Shown: positions 8,869 to 17,414 of the stretch, piece after piece
Position numbering within the stretch: the first letter of the stretch is position 1
How the letters are laid out: each line of letters starts with the position of its first letter
NCBI RefSeq assembly: GCF_020594515.1
Contig: NZ_JAJCTH010000002.1
Location: 62,001-126,000 of the forward strand
DNA length: 64,000 nt
Direction: 5' to 3'
DNA from: Rhodoferax sp. U2-2l
Lineage (GTDB): Bacteria; Pseudomonadota; Gammaproteobacteria; Burkholderiales; Burkholderiaceae_C
Notes under the pieces: model-generated
Told to the model about the DNA's origin: nothing
Seen by the model: only the letters and a program-made list of their open reading frames with translations
Databases searched by the model: none
Translations under genes and position numbers: made by a program

Positions 8869-9764
8869 CCGTTGGCCACACCGCTGGCCACGTGACCGGC
8901 GGGTACATGCTGCGCGGCAGATTCGATGTGGCCGGTCTGGTCGTCAAAGAAAAAGTCGGGTTCAAACTCGCGCAGAAACTCGCCCTTGGCCAGGCCGCCC
9001 AGGAACATGGCTTCATCCACCTCGATGTTCCAGTTCATCAGGGTGAGGATGGCGCGCTCATGCGCCGGCGCGCTGCGCGCCGTGACCAGCGCGGTGCGGA
9101 TGCGCATGGCCGGGGTGCCCGATTGCTGCAGCTTTTGTAGCGCGACAAGCAGGGGCTTGAAAGGCCCGTCAGGCAAGGGTTGGGTCACCTTGTCCACTTC
9201 ATGCTGTTGGAAGGCTTGCAAACCTTGTGACTGGTACACGCGTTCGGCCTCGTCGGAAAACAGCACGGCATCACCGTCAAAGGCAATGCGCACTTCATAC
9301 GGGTGCGCGTCGCTGGCGTGCACCGATTGCGGGTACACCTGCGCGGCGGGCACACCGGCGTCCAGTGCGGCGCGCACGTCGCTCAGGTGGGTGCTCAAAA
9401 ACAGGTTGGCGTGCAAGGGTTTCAGGTAGCGCCAGGGTGACTGGCCGCGTGTGAAATTGCCGCGCTCAATCGGCAGACCGTAGTGCCGGGCCGAACGAAA
9501 CACCCGCATGCCCGACACCGGGTCGTTACGCGACAGGATCACCACCTCCACCGGCTGATCCCGCACTGCCTGGTTAAACGCCAGCAGCTTTTTCACCAGT
9601 GAAAACGCCACGCCCGGCTTGGCTGGCATGTCGAGCCGCTGCAACTGCAGCGCCATGTAGGCACGGTCGTCGCCTTGCTCGAACACCAGGTTTTCTTCCT
9701 CAAAATCAAACAGCGCACGGCTGCTGATGGCCACCACCAGTTTGCCGTCCAGCGTCTTGGCCAT
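8865..9764 (-). CDS. Cytosolic-type 5'-nucleotidase family protein
   Basis: A 299-residue protein matching the bacterial members of the cytosolic 5'-nucleotidase I family (PF06189). Recognisable blocks are 'VVAISSRALFDFEEEN' at the N-terminus, 'VILSRNDPVSGMRVF', 'FTRGQSPWRYLKP', 'IAFDGDAVLFSDEAE' (the HAD-like acidic motif) and 'EVDEAMFLGGLAKGEFL'. The expected reaction is dephosphorylation of nucleoside 5'-monophosphates. A strong AGGAGG site precedes the ATG. It is the first gene of a two-gene unit with the SbmA-like transporter. Confidence 0.85.
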   Translation of the reverse strand: MAKTLDGKLVVAISSRALFDFEEENLVFEQGDDRAYMALQLQRLDMPAKPGVAFSLVKKLLAFNQAVRDQPVEVVILSRNDPVSGMRVFRSARHYGLPIERGNFTRGQSPWRYLKPLHANLFLSTHLSDVRAALDAGVPAAQVYPQSVHASDAHPYEVRIAFDGDAVLFSDEAERVYQSQGLQAFQQHEVDKVTQPLPDGPFKPLLVALQKLQQSGTPAMRIRTALVTARSAPAHERAILTLMNWNIEVDEAMFLGGLAKGEFLREFEPDFFFDDQTGHIESAAQHVPAGHVASGVANG

Positions 9765-9816
9765 TGTGAGCCTCCTGTCAGATCAAGAAAACAAGACCCC
9801 TGTCAGGGCCGGCGCG

Positions 9817-11394
9817 TCATTGCTGCAAAAACATCTGATACGCCGGGTTGGCGGTTTCTTCCACGTAGGGGTAGCCCAGCGTGGTTAAAAACTCGGCAAA
9901 TTCGGCATCATCGGCCGCCGCCACCTGCAGCCCGACCAGAATGCGCCCGTAGTCGGCCCCTTGGTTGCGGTAATGGAACAGGCTGATGTTCCAGCCCGGG
10001 CGCATCAGGCTCAAAAACTTCAGCAGCGCGCCGGGTCGCTCGGGAATCACAAAACGCAGCAGCCGCTCGTCCTTGGCCAGCGCCGAGTGCCCGCCCACCA
10101 TGTACCGGATGTGCTCCTTGGCCAGATCGTCGTGCGTCAGGTCCAGCGTCTCAAAGTGATGGCGGCACAGGTGTGCGGCAATCTTGGCCGACTCGCCCTT
10201 GGTCGTGGTGGTCAGGCCGACAAACACGTGCGCCTTGTGGGCGTCGCTGATGCGGTAGTTGAACTCGGTCACGTTGCGGGTGGTCTTGGCGCCACCAAAG
10301 GCGGGCAGGGTGCTCAGCAGCTCGCAAAAACGCCGGAAGCTGCCGCGCTCTTCGGGGATGGTCACCGCAAACAGGGCCTCGCGTTCTTCACCCACCTCGG
10401 CACGCTCGGCCACAAAGCGCAGGCGGTCAAAGTTCATGTTGGCACCACACAAAATAGCGGCGTAGGTTTCACCCTTGGTTTTGTGCTGGGCTACGTACTT
10501 CTTGACGGCCGCCACCGCCAGGGCACCGGCCGGTTCGACGATGCTGCGGGTGTCCACAAACACGTCCTTGATGGCCGCGCACACCGCGTCGGTGTCCACC
10601 AGCACATAGTCATCGACCAAGTGGCTGGCGATGCGGAAGGTTTCCGCGCCCACCAGTTTCACCGCGGTGCCGTCCGAGAACAGGCCCACATCGCTCAATG
10701 TGACCCGGTGGTGCGCCGCCACCGACTGCACCATCGCGTCCGAGTCGTTCATTTGCACACCAATCACCTTGATGTCCGGGCGAACCGCCTTGATGTAATT
10801 GGCCACGCCCGACACCAGCCCGCCGCCGCCAATGGCGACAAACACCGCGTCCAGCCGCCCCTGATGCTGGCGCAGGATTTCCATGGCCACGGTGCCCTGA
10901 CCGGCAATCACGTCCGGGTCGTCAAACGGGTGCACAAAGGTCAGGCCTTGTTCTTTTTCCAGCGTCACCGAGTGGTTGTAAGCATCGGAGTAGCTCTCAC
11001 CCGCCAGCACCACCTCACCGCCCAAACCGCGCACCGCATCCACCTTGACCTGCGGCGTGGTGGTGGGCATGACGATCACTGCACGTGTGCCCAGCCGTTG
11101 CGCACTCAAGGCCACGCCTTGTGCATGGTTACCGGCCGAGGCGCAGATCACGCCTTTTTTCAACTGCGCCGGGCTCAAATGCGCCATCTTGTTGTAGGCG
11201 CCGCGCAGCTTGAAGCTGTGCACCGGTTGCTGGTCTTCGCGCTTGAGCAGCACGGTGTTGCCCAGTCGCTCGCTCAAAGATGGCGCGGTTTCCAGCGCAG
11301 ATTCAATCGCCACGTCATACACACGGGCGTTGAGGATTTTTTTCAGGTAGTCCAGCGGGGTGAGGTCGGCGTGGGCGCGAGGGGTGGCGGTCAT
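9817..11394 (-). CDS. ilvA: Threonine ammonia-lyase, biosynthetic
   Basis: Converts threonine to 2-oxobutanoate and ammonia, the first committed step to isoleucine. The 525-residue length fits the biosynthetic form with two C-terminal ACT-like regulatory domains (about residues 330-520) for isoleucine inhibition. The PLP lysine is Lys62 in 'HSFKLRGAYNKM', and the phosphate-binding glycine loop is 'IGGGGLVSG'. The C-terminal 'RPGALLKFLSLM' and 'GWNISLFHYRNQGADYGRIL' blocks belong to the ACT-like domains. It appears to be a single-gene unit; no ilv or leu genes are nearby. Confidence 0.96.
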   Translation of the reverse strand: MTATPRAHADLTPLDYLKKILNARVYDVAIESALETAPSLSERLGNTVLLKREDQQPVHSFKLRGAYNKMAHLSPAQLKKGVICASAGNHAQGVALSAQRLGTRAVIVMPTTTPQVKVDAVRGLGGEVVLAGESYSDAYNHSVTLEKEQGLTFVHPFDDPDVIAGQGTVAMEILRQHQGRLDAVFVAIGGGGLVSGVANYIKAVRPDIKVIGVQMNDSDAMVQSVAAHHRVTLSDVGLFSDGTAVKLVGAETFRIASHLVDDYVLVDTDAVCAAIKDVFVDTRSIVEPAGALAVAAVKKYVAQHKTKGETYAAILCGANMNFDRLRFVAERAEVGEEREALFAVTIPEERGSFRRFCELLSTLPAFGGAKTTRNVTEFNYRISDAHKAHVFVGLTTTTKGESAKIAAHLCRHHFETLDLTHDDLAKEHIRYMVGGHSALAKDERLLRFVIPERPGALLKFLSLMRPGWNISLFHYRNQGADYGRILVGLQVAAADDAEFAEFLTTLGYPYVEETANPAYQMFLQQ

Positions 11395-11445
11395 GATGAG
11401 GGTTTCGTTTCAGGTGTGAGAAATTCAGGCGCGAAATTGTTGCTG

Positions 11446-11871
11446 TCAGCGGGTCAAGGCCCAAGGATTCAGGATGTCAATACCGGTTCCCTTGAAGTCC
11501 CGCACGTTGCGGGTGGCCACTTTGAAACCATTGGCGGCAGCGATGGCGGCAATGGCACCGTCGGCAAAGCTGATGGGGTTTCCTGCTGCCTGAGCCTTGG
11601 CGTGAACAAGCGCAAACGCCTGGGCAGCACTGGCATCAAAGGAAAGCAGGCGACCTTCAAACAGCGGCAGCATACGTGCGACCAGCGATTGCCCCAGCGC
11701 TGTGCGCCGCTTTCCAGCGGGCAGCGCTTCTATCCCGGCGAGCAGTTCAGCCAGGCTGATGGTGGTCAGGAACAGCGTTTCAGGCTCTTGGGCATTGAGC
11801 CAATCCAGCACGGCTGGGTCTGGCGCTGGCTTCAGTGGTTCGGACACCACGTTGGTGTCGAGAATGATCAT
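11446..11871 (-). CDS. PIN-domain toxin, FitB/VapC type
   Basis: A 141-residue PIN-domain ribonuclease. It opens with 'MIILDTNVVSEPLKP' (first catalytic Asp), has a central 'TTISLAELLAGIEALP' with the conserved Glu, and ends with 'ISFADGAIAAIAAANGFKVATRNVRDF', where the C-terminal acidic residues sit. The 'TNVVSE' start and 'LNPW' ending are typical of the FitB branch. Its ATG overlaps the antitoxin stop as ATGA, the usual coupling for such pairs. RNA targets are unknown. Confidence 0.9.
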   Translation of the reverse strand: MIILDTNVVSEPLKPAPDPAVLDWLNAQEPETLFLTTISLAELLAGIEALPAGKRRTALGQSLVARMLPLFEGRLLSFDASAAQAFALVHAKAQAAGNPISFADGAIAAIAAANGFKVATRNVRDFKGTGIDILNPWALTR

Positions 11872-12101
11872 TCAAAGCTCGCGGCGGCTACAGGCGTTTT
11901 GTCGCGTTTGAAATCAAGTTCGATCCCGCCCAGGTCTTGGCCAATTTGGGCCAGTTGGGTTCCGAACGCCACCCTGGGGCGAACGGCGGCTTCCAGGATG
12001 AATCTGATCTCTGATTCGGTGCTGCGGCCATGTTGCGCAGCGCGCGATTTAAGTGCCCGGTGGGTTTCCTCTGGCAAATTTCGGATGGTGACTGCAGGCA
12101 T
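11868..12101 (-). CDS. Ribbon-helix-helix antitoxin, FitA type
   Basis: A 77-residue partner of the PIN toxin. The N-terminus 'MPAVTIRNLPEETHRALKSR' followed by 'AAQHGRSTESEIRFILEAAV' is a FitA/Arc-like DNA-binding domain; the acidic and hydrophobic C-terminal tail would bind the toxin. A longer upstream frame exists but reads antisense through the OsmC gene, so I chose the ATG at 12101. Two palindromes just upstream are candidate operators for autorepression. Confidence 0.9.
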   Translation of the reverse strand: MPAVTIRNLPEETHRALKSRAAQHGRSTESEIRFILEAAVRPRVAFGTQLAQIGQDLGGIELDFKRDKTPVAAASFE

Positions 12102-12129
12102 CGTGCTTCTCCTGATGAGATTTGAATGA

Positions 12130-12154
12130 TAGCATGCTAGGTATTTGATATCAA
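12130..12154. promoter_or_regulatory. Candidate operator palindromes of the FitAB pair
   Basis: Two perfect ten-base palindromes, TAGCATGCTA (12130-12139) and TTGATATCAA (12145-12154), lie with centres 15 bases apart, 29 bases upstream of the antitoxin start. The spacing and AT content suit a promoter region repressed by a ribbon-helix-helix dimer pair. No binding evidence exists beyond the symmetry. Confidence 0.5.
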
Positions 12155-12209
12155 TTATGGGCATGCAGCACAATCCTGCTGGCATCACACACTGAAAGGA
12201 AACCCCCAC

Positions 12210-12659
12210 ATGGAATGCACCGTCAATTGGACAGGCGCCCTGGCCACCCGCTCCAACATGGGCTTTCTTGCCGAGACCGGCAGTGGCCACACGCTGATGA
12301 TGGACGGCGCCCCCGATGCCGCCAAGCCCGACAACGGCGGCCAGAACCTGGCCCCGCGCCCGATGGAGTTGCTGCTGGCCGGCGCTGGCGGCTGCACCGC
12401 TTATGACGTGGTGCTGATCCTCAAGCGCGGCAGGCATGACGTGCGCGGCTGCAGCGTCAAGCTCAGCGCCGATCGCGCCGAGACCGACCCCAAGGTATTC
12501 ACCACCATCAACATGCACTTCACCGTGACCGGCAAGGCATTACCCGCCGCCGCAGTAGAGCGCGCCATCGCCATGAGCCACGACAAATATTGCTCAGCCA
12601 GCGTCATGCTGGGCAAAACCGCCGCCATCACCACCAGCTTTGAGGTGCTGGAGGCGTAG
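12210..12659 (+). CDS. OsmC/YhfA-family peroxiredoxin-like protein
   Basis: A 149-residue OsmC-fold protein. The two redox cysteines of the family are visible, one in 'LLLAGAGGCTAYDVVLIL' near residue 63 and one in 'SHDKYCSASVML' near residue 130. The N-terminal 'VNWTG' and the 'PRPMELLLAG' block match the YhfA branch more than OsmC proper. Members reduce organic hydroperoxides or act in thiol homeostasis; the YhfA branch has no firmly assigned substrate. It has an AAAGGAAA site and ends 17 bases before the convergent coq7 gene. Confidence 0.88.
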   Translation: MECTVNWTGALATRSNMGFLAETGSGHTLMMDGAPDAAKPDNGGQNLAPRPMELLLAGAGGCTAYDVVLILKRGRHDVRGCSVKLSADRAETDPKVFTTINMHFTVTGKALPAAAVERAIAMSHDKYCSASVMLGKTAAITTSFEVLEA

Positions 12660-12676
12660 GCCGAAATCGCTGTGCT

Positions 12677-13297
12677 TCAGACCCGGTGCGCCACCGTCGT
12701 CATCACCTTGGCGGCGGCTTTCATCAACCCCTTGACGGGCGCGGGTAAATCCATGGCGCCCAGTTCCATCGCGTTGTAGGCGTGGCGGGCTTCGTCGTCC
12801 ATCATTTGCGCCACGATCGCGCGTGAGGCGTGGTCACCCGCGGGCAGGCGGTTCATGTGGCTTTCCAGGTGTGCTTCCACCTGGTTTTCGGTCTCCACCA
12901 CAAAGCCCAGGCTCACCGCGTCGCCCAGCTTGCCCGCAATCAGCCCCAGCCCAAACGCCCCGGCGTACCACAGCGGGTTCAGCAGCGACGTGCGGTCACC
13001 CAGCTCTTTCAAGCGCTGCTCGGTCCACGCCAGATGGTTGGTTTCTTCGGCCCCAGCGGCCGTGAAATGGGCGCGCAGCGCCGCATCTTTGGTCGCAAAA
13101 GCCTGCGCCGTGTACAGCGCCTGGGCGCACACCTCGCCCACATGGTTGACGCGCATCAGCGCCCCGGCTTCCTTTTTCTCTGATTCAGACAACTCGGTCA
13201 CCTCACCCGGCAAAGTTGGGCAGGCCTGCGCGGCCGCGTGCGATGCAAACACGGTGCGCAAGGCGGAGTCAGCAGCGATAAGGAAGCGGTCGATCAT
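12677..13297 (-). CDS. coq7: Demethoxyubiquinone hydroxylase Coq7
   Basis: A di-iron monooxygenase that hydroxylates 2-polyprenyl-3-methyl-6-methoxy-1,4-benzoquinol in ubiquinone synthesis at the inner membrane. The 206-residue protein carries the ferritin-like metal ligands: 'MRVNHVGEVCAQALY' with E-x-x-x, 'EETNHLAW' with E-x-x-H, 'ETENQVEAHLESH', and 'MMDDEARHA' with E-x-x-H. The start at M-I-D-R-F-L has AGGACA upstream; the longer frame adds 21 unconserved residues. It is the COQ7 type used by many Betaproteobacteria in place of UbiF. Confidence 0.95.
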   Translation of the reverse strand: MIDRFLIAADSALRTVFASHAAAQACPTLPGEVTELSESEKKEAGALMRVNHVGEVCAQALYTAQAFATKDAALRAHFTAAGAEETNHLAWTEQRLKELGDRTSLLNPLWYAGAFGLGLIAGKLGDAVSLGFVVETENQVEAHLESHMNRLPAGDHASRAIVAQMMDDEARHAYNAMELGAMDLPAPVKGLMKAAAKVMTTVAHRV

Positions 13298-13392
13298 GGT
13301 GGGGTGTCCTGTGGTTTTTGCTGAACTGTGTGCGGGGAGTGACAAATTGTAGGGTTGCACACAAAATTTCTGACAGGCCAGGTCTGACTAAC

Positions 13393-13418
13393 AAAAAAGC
13401 CCCGAGAGGGGCTTTTTT
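13393..13418 (-). terminator. Intrinsic terminator after the first porin
   Basis: The hairpin AAAAAAGCCCC-GAGA-GGGGCTTTTTT is symmetric, so it could act in both directions. On the minus strand it lies 25 bases beyond the porin stop codon and insulates coq7 from porin transcription. Confidence 0.9.
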
Positions 13419-13442
13419 GGCGTGGTGGGCAGTGCCCGCAGA

Positions 13443-14771
13443 TCAGAACCGGTGGCGAATGCCCAGCTGCACGGCGGTGGAGTCGGTGCCGGCCGAAGCC
13501 GTCACGCCGCCAATGTAGCCATTGCCGCCGGGAGCCACCTGACCGTTGTTACCGTTGTCGTAGCGAACCAGCACGGCGTTCAAGTCGGTGCGTTTGGACA
13601 GCGCATAGGTGTAAGCCGCGCCATAGGAGTCCACATCAGCGTTGTACGGCCGCTTGTCGTTGAACGTGTTATAGGCCACCGAAACAGTGTGTGGGCCGGT
13701 GGTGTAGCGGTAGCCAATGTGGTACAGGCGCCCGTCCTGCTTGAGGGCTTGGGTGTAGGCGCCTTGGATGAGCTTGGCTAGATCAGCCGATTTCGTGGCG
13801 CCCAAAACAGCTGCCCCAATATCTCCCATATTTGCCGGGTTGTCATCGGAAATCTGGATGGCCATGCCCGAGAACTTATGTGGGCCTGTGGTCATGGAGG
13901 CACCGATGACCGTTGACTTCAAAGAGTCTTGACCGGCTTCATTTTTAGTCGCGTTGTGGCCCAGGCCAACCGCGAAACCGTTAGTCTTGTAGCTGGCATT
14001 GAAAGCAATCATCTTACTGGCGTCGTTGGCTGCTTCGCCCCGGTCACCCATTGAATACATCAACGCACCCGCAAAACCATCCTTTGCAATCCTGTAAGCA
14101 ATCGAGTTGGATTGACGAATTTCAAGGATGGAAGGGAAGGTCACAATTTGCCCTGCGGCCAAACCTGACTGCGTTTCCATGATGTCAAACATGGCATTGG
14201 TTTCAAACGCTGGCGTGTACATGCGCCCGGCAAGTACTGCGCCCACCGGCGTGATCAGTCCTACAAAAGCTTGCCGGTCGAAAAAACGGTCGCCGTACGG
14301 ACCAACATTAACGCCAAATTTTTGGCCAGCTAAGCCCGGTACCAACTGATTGAGTAGTGCTTGGGTGGAGAGTGTTGTTGTTGGTCCAGTGGGAATAGAT
14401 GCGGGCAACCCAAGCAAATCAGATTTTGAATACCGATCCGATAACTGGCCACCAGAGATTGGCGAGCTCTTGTTCGACCCCGTATCCAACTCCACCCGCG
14501 CTTCCAGCGTAAAAATCGCCTTGTACCCGCCACCCAGATCCTCGGTGCCCTTCATACCCCAGCGCGAGCCTTCCATGATGCCGCTGGCCACTTGGGTGAC
14601 ACGGCCAGCCTTCAGGCCGCTGGTGGATGTGATGCCCACGTCAGCCAGGCCATACAGCGTGACGCCCTCGCCAGTCTGGGCATGGGCAAACGCTGCGCAG
14701 CACAGTGCGCTGGCCAAGGCGATAGCGCGGGCGGCGCGGTGTTTGGACGAAATCTTGTGGGTCGTTGTCAT
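13443..14771 (-). CDS. Outer-membrane porin, Gram-negative general type
   Basis: A 442-residue trimeric beta-barrel porin. A signal peptide ends at A-H-A-Q after a hydrophobic stretch ('ALASALCCAAFAHAQ'); the mature N-terminus 'GVTLYGLADVGI' and the C-terminal 'GIRHRF' with final Phe are diagnostic for Burkholderiales porins. It has the 'SRWGMKGTEDLGGGYKA' turn. It is about 95 residues longer than the two porins downstream, mainly through long loops, and more diverged. The ATG has GAGG upstream; a longer frame would put 47 non-signal residues in front. It is divergent from the second porin. Confidence 0.93.
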   Translation of the reverse strand: MTTTHKISSKHRAARAIALASALCCAAFAHAQTGEGVTLYGLADVGITSTSGLKAGRVTQVASGIMEGSRWGMKGTEDLGGGYKAIFTLEARVELDTGSNKSSPISGGQLSDRYSKSDLLGLPASIPTGPTTTLSTQALLNQLVPGLAGQKFGVNVGPYGDRFFDRQAFVGLITPVGAVLAGRMYTPAFETNAMFDIMETQSGLAAGQIVTFPSILEIRQSNSIAYRIAKDGFAGALMYSMGDRGEAANDASKMIAFNASYKTNGFAVGLGHNATKNEAGQDSLKSTVIGASMTTGPHKFSGMAIQISDDNPANMGDIGAAVLGATKSADLAKLIQGAYTQALKQDGRLYHIGYRYTTGPHTVSVAYNTFNDKRPYNADVDSYGAAYTYALSKRTDLNAVLVRYDNGNNGQVAPGGNGYIGGVTASAGTDSTAVQLGIRHRF

Positions 14772-15154
14772 GGTGGTTTGCCTCGTTGTAGTGGATAAAA
14801 AAGGACGGTCGTGCAGTTTTGAGGAATGATGCCCGGTGCTGGCGCCTTTTATTGCAGGGGTTTTCCCTGTTGTGGTGCATTGACGGTACTTTGGGAATAT
14901 TCGGTAAATCACTGATTTAAAACAAAAAAACCGCTATCCGCCCCGAGCGCCACAAACCAGCGCCTATGGCCGGTTTGTTGCAATTTGACGACAGAGTCGC
15001 CTTCTTTACCCATCTAACTGGCCTAAAACTGGTTGAGTTGGCCATTTGACGGCGGTCCGGTGGTTAAATCAATTCCGCGATGTTTCATCCGCCCGTTTGA
15101 AGAAGTTAGTTGCTAGCCTTCAAACGTTCCTGTTAATTTTTTGGAGTTTTTCTC
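14772..15154. promoter_or_regulatory. Divergent porin promoter region
   Basis: A 383-base gene-free stretch between divergent porin genes. It must hold both promoters and the leader of the second porin, whose Shine-Dalgarno is TTGGAG at 15140-15145. An AT-rich segment near 14900-14930 and a self-similar GCCGG/CCGGC-containing segment near 14960-14985 are visible. I see no confident operator or small RNA. Confidence 0.45.
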
Positions 15155-16162
15155 ATGAAAAAAAGTCTGATTGCTTTGGCTGTTCTGGCAGCTTCCGGCG
15201 CCGCAATGGCCCAATCTTCTGTGACCCTGTACGGCATTGCTGACATTTGGTTTGGCCGTACCAGCTTTGAAGAAACCGTCAACGGCGTGACGACCAAGGC
15301 GCCTTCGCAAACCGTTTTGCAAGATGGCGGCGTGAGCAATAGCCGTTGGGGTCTGAAAGGTTCTGAAGATTTGGGCGGCGGCTTGAAGGCCAATTTCAAA
15401 CTGGAACAAGGTTTCAACATTGATACTGGCGCCCAAGCTGCCGCCGGTAAAGCATTCAGCCGTGAAGCTTGGGTTGGTGTCTCCGGCGGCTTCGGTGAAG
15501 TGCAGTTGGGCAAGGCCAACAATGCATTTGACGACGTGAGCGCCTTGGCTGCTTCGGCCTTTGACTCTGATTTGGCCGCCATCAACAACGTGTTTGTGTC
15601 TACGGCTTTCGCAAACGCTTATGACAACACCATCAAATACGCTACACCTAGCTTCGGTGGTTTCAGCGGTGCTGTGAGCATGTCCTTGGGCGAGAACAAA
15701 GGCGCTAACTACAGCGCTGACAGCATTTACTCCATCAGCGGCAAGTACGCAGCTGGTCCTTTGGCAATTGGCCTCGCCTATGCCAAGGAAAAGTCTGAAG
15801 TTCCTGGCGATGTCTATGACGCAAAGGCAACCCGCCTCGCTGGTAGCTACGACTTGGGCGTTGCCAAACTGTTGGCAACTTATGGCCGCGTGAAAGAAGG
15901 TAATGACAAAGTTACTGAATACGAAATCGGCGCTGATGTGCCTTTGTCTCCAGCTTTGACGTTGTCTGGTGGTTATGCTCGTTCAAAGGGCAAAGTCACT
16001 GGTCTGCCTGACATCACCGGTAAGAGTTTTGGTATCGCTGTGGCTTACAGCCTGTCCAAGCGTACAACTGCTTACGCTGGTCTGAACAACACCAAGTACG
16101 ATACGACTGGCTACGATTCCAAAGCAAACATTTACGCTGTTGGCGTCAAGCACGCGTTCTAA
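15155..16162 (+). CDS. Outer-membrane porin
   Basis: A 335-residue porin. The signal peptide runs to A-M-A-Q and the mature protein begins 'SSVTLYGIADIW'; the end is 'GVKHAF'. Internal landmarks are 'SRWGLKGSEDLGGGLKANF' and 'SREAWVGVSGGFGEVQLGK' (loop L3/eyelet region). The codon use is less GC-rich than neighbours, as is common for very highly expressed genes. It is closely related to the porin at 17415: the signal peptides are nearly identical and the post-stop sequences match. It provides diffusion of small hydrophilic solutes. Confidence 0.95.
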   Translation: MKKSLIALAVLAASGAAMAQSSVTLYGIADIWFGRTSFEETVNGVTTKAPSQTVLQDGGVSNSRWGLKGSEDLGGGLKANFKLEQGFNIDTGAQAAAGKAFSREAWVGVSGGFGEVQLGKANNAFDDVSALAASAFDSDLAAINNVFVSTAFANAYDNTIKYATPSFGGFSGAVSMSLGENKGANYSADSIYSISGKYAAGPLAIGLAYAKEKSEVPGDVYDAKATRLAGSYDLGVAKLLATYGRVKEGNDKVTEYEIGADVPLSPALTLSGGYARSKGKVTGLPDITGKSFGIAVAYSLSKRTTAYAGLNNTKYDTTGYDSKANIYAVGVKHAF

Positions 16163-16203
16163 TCTGACGCTGACGCAAGTCAGTTAAAGATGAAAACCAT
16201 CAA

Positions 16204-16233
16204 CCCCGCTTAGGCAACCAAGCGGGGTTTTTT
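16204..16233 (+). terminator. Intrinsic terminator of the second porin
   Basis: Arms CCCCGCTT and AAGCGGGG separated by a short loop, followed by six T residues, 42 bases after the porin stop codon. The same design recurs after the third porin. Confidence 0.92.
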
Positions 16234-16474
16234 AATGCCTGCGCTTTGATGCGTTGTCTACCCGTCGTGCGGCATGGTCTGACGCACGGGCTGCCGTGTC
16301 AGGCAGTTGGCCACAATTGCGAACGGGTTTGCCTGTAAGGCCCGATCGTTGGGGGAATCGGAAGGTGGCTCCAATTCAGAAAAAATAGAATTGGTTTCCA
16401 TGTATTCAAAAAACATGTTTTCGTAACAACGTCCGCCTTGGATCATCAAGGCCCGCAATGTGGCCAGCACCGTG

Positions 16475-16885
16475 TCAGTGCTTGCTGACCCAGTTCTCCA
16501 CCATCAGGTTCGGGTAGGCCGAAAAATCGGCCTCATTGTTGGTGACCAGTGTCACGCCAAGTGAGATGGCGTGCGCGGCGATCAATTTATCCAGTGTGTC
16601 CTTGCTGCGTTCTCGATGGGCATAGCGGTCAGGGCCATAGGCACGGGCCGCTGCAGCTTCAAAGGCAGCAACGGGAACGTCTTCCAGAAAACTGCTTAAG
16701 TGCGCCCGATTGGCGACCGCGCTCTCGCCAGAACAGGTGACTCCGAACTCGAGCTCGGCCAAGGTAATGGCCGAAATCACCACTTCGCCAACAAAACATT
16801 GGTCAAAGCGTTTTCTGACTTCAACTGGCTGATGCTTCATCAAGTAAATGCAAATGTTGGTGTCAAGCATGTACTTGGGTTTCAT
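16475..16885 (-). CDS. vapC: PIN-domain toxin VapC
   Basis: A 136-residue PIN-domain endoribonuclease of the VapC/MvpA branch. Catalytic acidic positions are visible in 'YMLDTNICIYLMKH', 'AITLAELEFGV' and 'DTLDKLIAAHAISLGVTLVTNN' plus 'EADF'. VapC enzymes of this branch cleave tRNA, classically initiator tRNA; the target here is untested. The ATG overlaps the vapB stop as ATGA. The pair lies between two paralogous porin genes, on the opposite strand. Confidence 0.92.
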   Translation of the reverse strand: MKPKYMLDTNICIYLMKHQPVEVRKRFDQCFVGEVVISAITLAELEFGVTCSGESAVANRAHLSSFLEDVPVAAFEAAAARAYGPDRYAHRERSKDTLDKLIAAHAISLGVTLVTNNEADFSAYPNLMVENWVSKH

Positions 16886-17118
16886 AGTGCCTCGCGCTCG
16901 CCCTCTTGGTTGCTACCGCGGCCTTCGCACATGAAATTCGGCGAGAACCGGGCGAGCTTGCCCAAAACATCCCCCAGGCGCCGTTGCATTGGGCGAATGC
17001 GCAATTCGTCGCCATCACGGTCAATGACCAAGTCGATGTCCAGGGTGCTGTAAGCCAGCTCTGCCGGTATCCGCACCGCTTGCGAGTTGCCGTTCTTGAA
17101 AATTTTGGTGGTGGCCAT
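16882..17118 (-). CDS. vapB: AbrB-type antitoxin VapB
   Basis: A 78-residue antitoxin. The N-terminal 'MATTKIFKNGNSQAVRIPAE' is the swapped-hairpin AbrB DNA-binding motif of VapB/MvpT proteins. The C-terminal 'VLGKLARFSPNFMCEGRGS' would wrap the toxin. It precedes vapC with a four-base overlap. Inverted TGCATG/CATGCA motifs near 17115-17150 in the upstream region are possible autoregulatory sites. Confidence 0.92.
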   Translation of the reverse strand: MATTKIFKNGNSQAVRIPAELAYSTLDIDLVIDRDGDELRIRPMQRRLGDVLGKLARFSPNFMCEGRGSNQEGEREAL

Positions 17119-17414
17119 GCATGGTCTTTCATGATGAAATCGTGCATGCTACTGCAAAACCTTGAACTCGTAAACACATGGATGTACATCGACGTCATGA
17201 TGTGCTTACCATTCGCCCGACTGCTCCCGAGGCATCAAAATGTGGCATTCCCGCAACGAACGCACCCTATTTGGGCATGTTCAGGGTCTTCAGGGGGGTG
17301 GTTTGACATGGTTGTCTGGTTCAATGCGTTCTAACTTCCTGAAACAGGAGGTTGGCCAGGGTTCTGAAGCCCATTAGTTCCGGAGCCCTTTGTTAAACCT
17401 TGGAGAATTTTCAA

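Noticed and set aside
9961..12129. 722-codon open frame on the plus strand
   Set aside because: Antisense shadow of ilvA and the FitAB genes, with no family resemblance.
16258..16470. 70-codon minus-strand frame after vapC
   Set aside because: GTG-type start, no ribosome site, no recognisable feature; the stretch mainly holds spacer after the porin terminator.
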